Assembly: GCF_016545825.1 (NCBI RefSeq)
Contig: NC_052615.1
Span: forward strand, 36,791,516-36,855,515
From: Eucalyptus grandis
Taxonomy: Eukaryota > Streptophyta > Magnoliopsida > Myrtales > Myrtaceae
Length of the DNA stretch: 64,000 bases
Reading direction: 5' to 3'
Shown: positions 57,530 to 64,000 of the stretch, piece after piece
Layout: the number at the start of each line of letters is the position of its first letter
How positions within the stretch are numbered: position 1 is the stretch's first letter
Program-made: the position numbers and the translations under genes
The notes under the pieces: model-generated
The model's input: the letters and a program-made list of their open reading frames with translations, nothing else
Database searches by the model: none
What the model was told of the DNA's origin: nothing

Positions 57530-59190
57530 AGTGTACTTGAAATCCTAAAACATGTCATGAAAGTGTATGAAAGTGTAATCGAGTTCTAAAACTTTGTCTT
57601 AAAATTTGTCATGAAAGTACAATTTGTTAGGGAAATCCCTTATGATATTTTGAAGATGACAAAATAAATCAAAGGCTACTAACTTGTTTAATGGTTGAGT
57701 AATAGACTATGTAGATGATAAAACATGTAAATGATATTGTCGAAATCTATACTTGGAAGAACCAGAAGATAGACTCTATGTTGAAGCTGAACGTATTCAA
57801 ACTGTGTCCAGAAAAGCTAAATATGTTCAAAAGCAGAATATGTTCAGACTTATGTCTAGATTGTAAAGTCTATTTTAGATGAAAAACACTCATACTTTAC
57901 TTTTGACAGAACATACTCAGACTTTACAAATAGAACGAGACACAAATCTAGAATGTGACAAGGTCCAAAACGAGACACAAGTTCAGAACATAGCAGACTC
58001 AGAACGAAACATGTTCAGAACAAGACAACTTAACAAAACATAACACAAGCCCCAACATATAACGATTAGTGATCTAGTTTGGATTCTACATCAAGATAGA
58101 TTTGATTGACTCAATTTAATTGATTGACAATTGGATATTGATGACAATAACTTTCTAAACGGAGAATCTCTACTTATGGAAACTAAGATTCTGTATGTAT
58201 GGGCGATCATAATCAACTTGGGATTCTATTTTTGTCACTCAACGGCTACTAAATCTTCTAGATACAGATCTGCCCAATGGGTAAATTGGAAGACGGATGT
58301 CTAGATACTGTCCAATGGCTAGTTTGGAGGTGGAGGAGTATTTAAGGAGACTAAGGATCGATGAGCAAGTAAGAGATGGAGCATAGAATTTATAATTCCA
58401 AAGTATGAGCGACCTTCGATCATACATTTGTTTTTGGTGAGCTTAAACGTTTGTGATCGTAAGAGAAATACCAAAAGAGTGACTTAGTGAGATAGTGTGA
58501 TCTACCACTGAGTGTTTACACTCAAAGTTGTAATCTCTTGTTGATCGCATAGTGGAATCCAACCATAAGGCTGTTAGCGTGGGAGAGTAGATGTAGACTT
58601 GATTTAAGCCGAACCACTATAAATTTTGTGTACAACATTCTCTTCTTTTAACTCTTCATATTTAAGTCTGTTGCGTACTTACGGATTATTTCAAAAGTCT
58701 ATTCCATTGCATAACAGATTCTGAATATCTACCAGAAGTCTGATGGCTCGTTTAGTCAAACTCTGATCCTTATTCAAACTTTGTTCGAAATTTATTTTAT
58801 TCCGTATATATTTGCCAAGGTTTATTTTAAACACCTATTCACCCCCGCTCTAGGTGTTCTTACTAGCACTTTTACAATTAAGTCTTAAAACTTTCAAAAA
58901 TTATAATTAAGTCCTGAATTTTGTCAAGTTGGTGCGATCAAGTCCTGAGACTAGTAAAGTTGATGTAATTAAGTTTTAAACTTCATAGTATTTATCTTGT
59001 CAAGTTAGACGGAGTTAATGAAAAGACTTGATTATACTGACTTGATAAGTTTTGAGACTTTATTACACTTTTAGAAAATTTTAGAACTCAATTGCACTTT
59101 GTGATAATTTTTATGACTGGATTGTACTTTTTGAAATTTTAGAACTCAATTACACTTTCATGATAAGTTTTAGAATTTTCAATGCACTTA
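57530..59190. mobile_element. Foldback element split by a solo LTR
   Basis: The left arm (57530-57624: GTGTACTTGAAATCCTAAAAC, AAGTGTAATCGAGTTCTAAAA) is inverted relative to the right arm (59080-59190; complement AAGTGTAATTGAGTTCTAAAA). The middle continues the same AATTAAGTC(C/T)T..AAACTT pattern. A 1250-bp LTR at 57625-58874 interrupts it. No coding capacity. Confidence 0.65.
57625..58874 (+). repeat. Solo LTR, Sirevirus-like
   Basis: Starts TGTTAGGGAAATCCC and contains a TATTTAAGG box at 58339 and AGTGGAATCCAACCA at 58551, like the LTR at 53185. It is flanked by CAATT at 57620-57624 and 58875-58879, a 5-bp target duplication. With these limits it ends TTTTA instead of the usual CA, so either the end mutated or the CAATT match is partly chance in AT-rich flanks. 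Confidence 0.6.
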
Positions 59191-60617
59191 TCCCTTTTGA
59201 TTTTGAAAATATCTTTCAACCAATATAGCTATCTACTTCGGAATAGATAGGGACACCAACTTAAGACTCACATGTGAGAGCTTCAGCATTTCTTTGGAGC
59301 GTTTGTCAAGATTTCTTCTCTTGTAAGAAAAAAAATTGTTTTTCTATTTTTTTTTTCCAAATTTTCTGGCTTATCGATGAAAAATTGATGGAGAATTCGG
59401 ATCACTTGATTGAACTCTTGTGGGACCAGAAAGGCTGTCTTGTCCTCTTTAGAAAGAGACGTCCACCGATCTCGACGGCTTCCACTGAATTTATTAACAA
59501 CCGTCGAAAGAATATAATAATGACGAACTTTCTGATGCTAAGGACTTTGGTGGCAAATTAAGCAAAGAACGCTTGCAATCTCTCTGGCCACTTATGATAT
59601 GGGAGATCATCGAGTATAAAAGATACTCTTCGTGATGTTGAAATATGGGATTGCCTCTTGTTTCACCCTGCTGCACATGGATTAGAAGTTGCGGATCCCG
59701 TATCTTCATCAGTGTCAGATCCACCATGCATCTTGAAATTAGCCGATGGTGGTTTCTCAACGGAGTTGAAGATGATTGATTCAGAGGAGCTGTCCGGAAC
59801 ATCTTCTCATGACCGTCCTCAGCTTCCAAGCTCGATTCTTCAATGGGATTTGCCAAGTCCCTTGCAGCGACGGCTGGCCAGGACTTACAGTGATTGTCTC
59901 TCGAGGATGATTTGATAGGATTTGGAATCATCATCGAAGGAGACGGGCTGTGGCCGTGAGCCTGAGCATTTGCTCTGGTTTTTTCCCTTCTGCAATAGTC
60001 TCTTCATCTTGTTTTAATTCTTCCATTTTCGTCTACTCCAGTTGGGTTTGGCCCCTTCGGCCTATACTGATAGCCAGTTTGATCCGGGGAATTCTCTGAG
60101 ACAGGTAAAAGCACTTTCATCCGGAGACTCTCCCAGAGAGGGAAAATCTGAAAGATGGAATATATATATAATTTAAAAAATTGAGCTTTTCAATCTTCAA
60201 CCGAACGCCATGTTGCATTTGTAAAGATATGATCGATGAGATTTATTCTCATAATTCATTTGCTTTTTTTTTTTTTTTTTTTTTTGCTTAACTTTATATG
60301 AACCATATTGTTTTCTTGTTTATTACATAGGCATTGAGAGCTATAAAACACCCTACAAGGCCCATGAGCTGACTCAAATCTGGCCATGTCACGTAGAATT
60401 ACTGTCGTCTACGTCAATAATTTCCCACCAACGTTGGCCAAAAAAACTAAATTGGCTATTCATCAAAAGATTTAAAACTAAAATGGCCAATAGATTTTGG
60501 ACTTTTTGAACAATTTTCCTTATTTTGGACAGCATATTCGCCCAAATATAGTCAATTGTGTCTAGATCTTAATTTCTTATTGTTGGCAGCCCTTTCAGCG
60601 GGCTGCAATGTTTTTAA
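59191..60617. other. Intergenic; weak coding-like segment
   Basis: A plus-strand stretch at 59658-59915 reads ILKLADGGFSTELKMIDSEE and LSGTSSHDRPQLPSS with coding-like composition, and an upstream stretch at 59390 reads ENSDHLIELLWD. I do not recognise a protein; the minus strand is also open over much of it. A T run occurs at 60264-60285 and a repeat at 60350-60540. Confidence 0.3.
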
Positions 60618-61060
60618 GTGATTAATGCTTGTAAAAATGCCAAAATGCATGGTCAAAAGGTGACAGTGTATTATTCAAGAAATTTCGATGGCAAAGACTC
60701 AGTATTGTTTCGGAAAATATTATTGGGGTTTGGTTCTTTTAATTATGGAATTTTCGTAATGAACCGCTGTTCCTGTAGGATTATCAATTATGAGAGTGTG
60801 CATCTCTTCCTATCATCTTCCCCAACTGATTGTTTACGAATTAGATGCTTTTGACGTGTCACGCATCTAGAAAATGTGGTCTCATTCACACTAATTTTAT
60901 GTTTAAACTGGCAAATGTCACATGCATATAAAACTATATTCGTTATATTATTCTAAATATTGATCTCGACGTGAATGTTTGCAAGAGTACGATATGTAGA
61001 CAATTATAACAAAACCGTCCTCTCTACTTTCATTGCAACTCTATGAACGAGATTGTGACA
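60618..61060. other. Intergenic DNA, no gene seen
   Basis: One open frame (60618-60854, plus) with no recognised family. Confidence 0.4.
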
Positions 61061-62195
61061 TCCCGAGACGTCACTCGATACATATTGTTATACTAGTGAT
61101 TTCTTTTAACAAGGGAAGCGAAAACAAACATTTGTGAATATTCTTTTAATGATTAGAGCCTCACAATTATAACAAACATACTTCTGCTTCTTTTTATTTA
61201 TACCACATTGAGTTCATAACTTCATTACATTTCGAGCAAAAGACAAAAGTCTAAGTAGGGATAGGGAGACCTATCTCTAGACTATACTATAATTTCAAAA
61301 GTCTGCCTATATAAACGTTTCAAACTGAGTTACGGATCGATAACTTCTCCTTCTACTACGTCTCCAACGTCCAGATTGAAGCTACTCAACAAACTGACTA
61401 ACTTTCCATCAAGATTTCAGTACCAAGTAACAAACCCTAAAGGAACCGACTCCTTGAAGCCTCCTATGTCAACCCATATTGTAGAACTACACTTGGTATA
61501 TATTATTGCAAATTCTAGTTCAAGCACACTTTCATGAAAAGCTTCATTATACATAGGGACTCCATAGTGCAAGGGGTTAAGGGATGTCCATCCTACACGT
61601 CTAAAAAATAAAAGAGATGAGCTGAAACCCAGTAAATGAAATCTCTAGTTTTAAGTTAGAAAAATCATCATATCACTTCACCTGATATACACAAAATGAA
61701 GGTATAATCATCCGATAAGTATGATGCAAACATAAATAGACTTTACCTTTCATGTTCATCTACCACAAAAATTGTTAACCAACAGACCGTCCATCCAGAC
61801 TTATGCATGTGCACATCATGTTTCACACAATGATTTGGTTCTACCAATGATAATGCATTACATTCATTAATGCTTCATCCTCCCAAACACTCCCGGGGCA
61901 TCCCGCACACGGAGCATCTCAACTTTGAGACATCTTGCAAATTTCCACCACAGGGCATTCCGACCCATGGGGTATCTTGACTCCCGAGTCATCCCGAAAC
62001 ACTCCCCGAGGCATCCCGAGACACGGAGCATCATGACTCACCGCTATACAAGTGACGGAATCACATTAACTTTATTCAAGCCATAATATATGCATACTCT
62101 CAAGCATAGCACACATATCTCAACTCAATTTAGTGCATTTGTCAAATAACCACATGTGGAATAACACACAGACATATTCTATTTATTAAAGTCTG

Positions 62196-62406
62196 GACAT
62201 TCAAATGAGTACATTCTGAGTTTAGACATCGAGTAGGTTCTAGACATCAAAATCTAGTAAATCAAATGGATATGTTTTGGGTCTAAATATTGAGCAAGTT
62301 CTGGACATCAATAACTGGTAAATCAAATGGATATATTTTGAGTCTAAGCATTGAGCAGGTTCTGGACATCAAAATCTGGTAAATCAAATGGGTACATTTT
62401 GAGTCT
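62196..62406. repeat. Tandem array, 61-bp unit
   Basis: TAGACATCAAAATCTAGTAA, TGGACATCAATAACTGGTAA and TGGACATCAAAATCTGGTAA mark successive units at 62241, 62302 and 62363, exactly 61 bp apart. A diverged unit precedes them. Confidence 0.9.
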
Positions 62407-62746
62407 GGGTGAACAAATACATTATGATCGTGAAGTCTGAACAATTAAAAGGGTAAATTTTTGGCTTGATAATAGCTCATAGAACAAAAGAACAGATCCA
62501 ACAATGAACAAACTTATAAATGGATAGATTTAGCAATGGACAGAGTCAATAGATAAACGGATCCAATGAGAATTAGATTCAAATTCAATAAAGTCTGCCT
62601 GAACCAATAAACAGACTATTCAACAAATAGATTCACAAGTTGGCAAATTCAGCAAGTGAATAGACTCACCAATGAATAGATTTGAGCAGACTCACAAATG
62701 GACAAATTCTATCTTGGGAAATTCTAGTAGAAACAAGTGAAACAAA

Positions 62747-63080
62747 TAGATTCTGACTGGTAGAATTCCAGTAGAATGAAGCAGAACAAACATGCAATAG
62801 GTTATCAAGTCAATGATGGAAGAATGACCAAATTCTAATTACCCAGAATAAGGCAGAAAGAAACAGAACAAACATACAATGGGTTATCAAGTCAAGGATG
62901 GTAGAATGCCCAGATTCTAACTACCCATAATGAGGTAGAAAGAAGTAGAACGAACATGAAATAAGTTACCAAGACAAAGATGGCAAAATGAGCAAATTCT
63001 GACTACCCAGAATCACATAGAACGAAATAGAACGAACCAAGGCGAAGCAGAATGAACTTGCAAGAAATTATCAAGCCACT
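62747..63080. repeat. Tandem array, 82-bp unit
   Basis: The marker (C/T)AGAAC(A/G)AAC recurs at 62782, 62864, 62946 and 63028, exactly 82 bp apart. Each is followed by a GTTATCAAGTCAA-like motif and TTCT(A/G)A(C/T)TACCCA. About three and a half units. Confidence 0.9.
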
Positions 63081-64000
63081 TAACAATCACCATACCCACA
63101 TCAAGACCTCACCTGTCACCCAACCAATTAAGATAGAAGTAATTAAGTATATTTAAGCTAACTTAACCCTAGAAATTTCATTTACCTCGAATGAATGCAA
63201 ACCACAAACCACCGACTGTCTTTACCACCTTAATTGCACTTGAGTACAAAACTCTCTAAATTCTTAGATTGAAAAGCAAAACTAACACATGCAGCTTCTA
63301 TTTGAGTTTTGAAAGAGACGAAAAATGGGTCTTTGACAAAGTAAAATGAGTTCTGTCAAATTTAATTAAGATAATTTGATTTCTTGCAATGCTAGGTGTA
63401 AATTTGCATATAAATCTTTAGCTTAATGTGGCAATGATGCAAAGCAAGGCCCTTCCACGTGGCCAAGGGGAATGCATGAAGAAAATGAGTCATCTTAGAA
63501 TAATTATCACTTAATTTAGATGTAGGAAGAATTTAGCCACAAAATCTTACTTTGTAAGACACATGGCCATGCAAAGCTTTGTTCAAAAACATTCGGCACT
63601 TCTAATTCTAACTAATAAATTTTTCAATGAAGAAAATGTAGTAAGCAGAACATACTCCTTCTTCTAGCACTATTAACATAAATTATTCAACAATATTATT
63701 ATCAATTAACTAAAACTTATGCGATTAATAACAATCATTAATTAGTAAGACTATAGTAATTTAAGTAATACCGTTCTATTATTAGTACACACATAATTTG
63801 GTTCACACATTGAACCCGAAACGATTTACATTCATGAAAATTACCGGCCTCATCCCATGAACGTTTACAATTCGATTAAAGTTTCCGTGTGCTCGTTTGA
63901 ATACTAAGACAAATAATACTTAGCTCAAAATCTAAGTATTATTATCATAACATGAATTTCTGAATATTACATAATTATAAATATGGAAATCCTGGATATC

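Larger units (their letters stand above)
61061..64000. other. Repeat-rich non-coding region, probably retrotransposon-derived
   Basis: Starts with TGTGACATCCCGAGACGTCA, which looks like an LTR start (TG...), but no partner end was found. It carries three kinds of tandem repeat (CATCCCG motifs at 61890-62040, a 61-bp unit and an 82-bp unit). There are no open frames of note. Confidence 0.45.

Noticed and set aside
59494..59934. 146-codon minus-strand frame
   Set aside because: The plus strand is equally open and looks more coding-like. Neither is recognisable, so only a weak note was kept.

Overview
This is nuclear DNA of a flowering plant, most likely a woody eudicot. The evidence is intron-bearing host genes, a pectin methylesterase inhibitor, Ve1-type receptor-like proteins, and a background of copia elements, a plant L1-type LINE, MITEs, a tRNA-derived SINE and endogenous caulimovirid sequence. 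I cannot name the species from sequence alone. AT-rich repeat DNA dominates; the few host genes are short GC-rich islands. There are no operons, CRISPR arrays or other prokaryotic features.

Layout. 1-5 kb: an hAT-like MITE, then a degenerate endogenous pararetrovirus (RT, RNase H, a possible second ORF, promoter, leader). 5.5-8.1 kb: AT-rich DNA with two MITEs. 8.28-12.73 kb (+): the best host gene, a three-exon SagB/nitroreductase-type flavoprotein with a GC-AG first intron and a MITE in intron 2. 15.1-15.6 kb: a foldback element. 16.47-17.08 kb (+): a pectin methylesterase inhibitor gene. 18-20.7 kb: a copia fragment, a Harbinger-like MITE and an hAT-like element. 21.7-25.4 kb (-): a copia element with a long-TIR element inside its reverse transcriptase; its 5' part is lost in a 100-N assembly gap. 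25.5-26.4 kb (-): the N-terminal third of a Ve1-like receptor-like protein. 27-29.4 kb: a tandem array and a second LTR of the same copia family. 30.3-36.0 kb (-): a structurally complete L1-type LINE with an 18-bp target duplication but a deleted RT catalytic box. 39-46.9 kb: non-coding, probably a large retrotransposon derivative, carrying two tandem arrays of hairpin-forming units. 47.9-48.4 kb (-): the C-terminal end of another receptor-like protein. 49.3-54.2 kb (+): copia gag-integrase remnants joined to a Sirevirus-like 3' end, with a SINE inserted. 54.5-56.4 kb: a 264-bp tandem duplication and TIR elements. 56.9 kb (-): a second caulimovirid fragment. 57.5-59.2 kb: a foldback element split by a solo LTR. 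61-63 kb: further tandem repeats.

Two themes stand out. First, both GC-rich host genes have well-conserved sequence broken by several single-base frame slips, which fits assembly errors better than decay. Second, insertion boundaries are unusually readable: target duplications are seen for the LINE, SINE, two hAT-like elements, three Harbinger-like elements and possibly the solo LTR, so the nesting order can be reconstructed.
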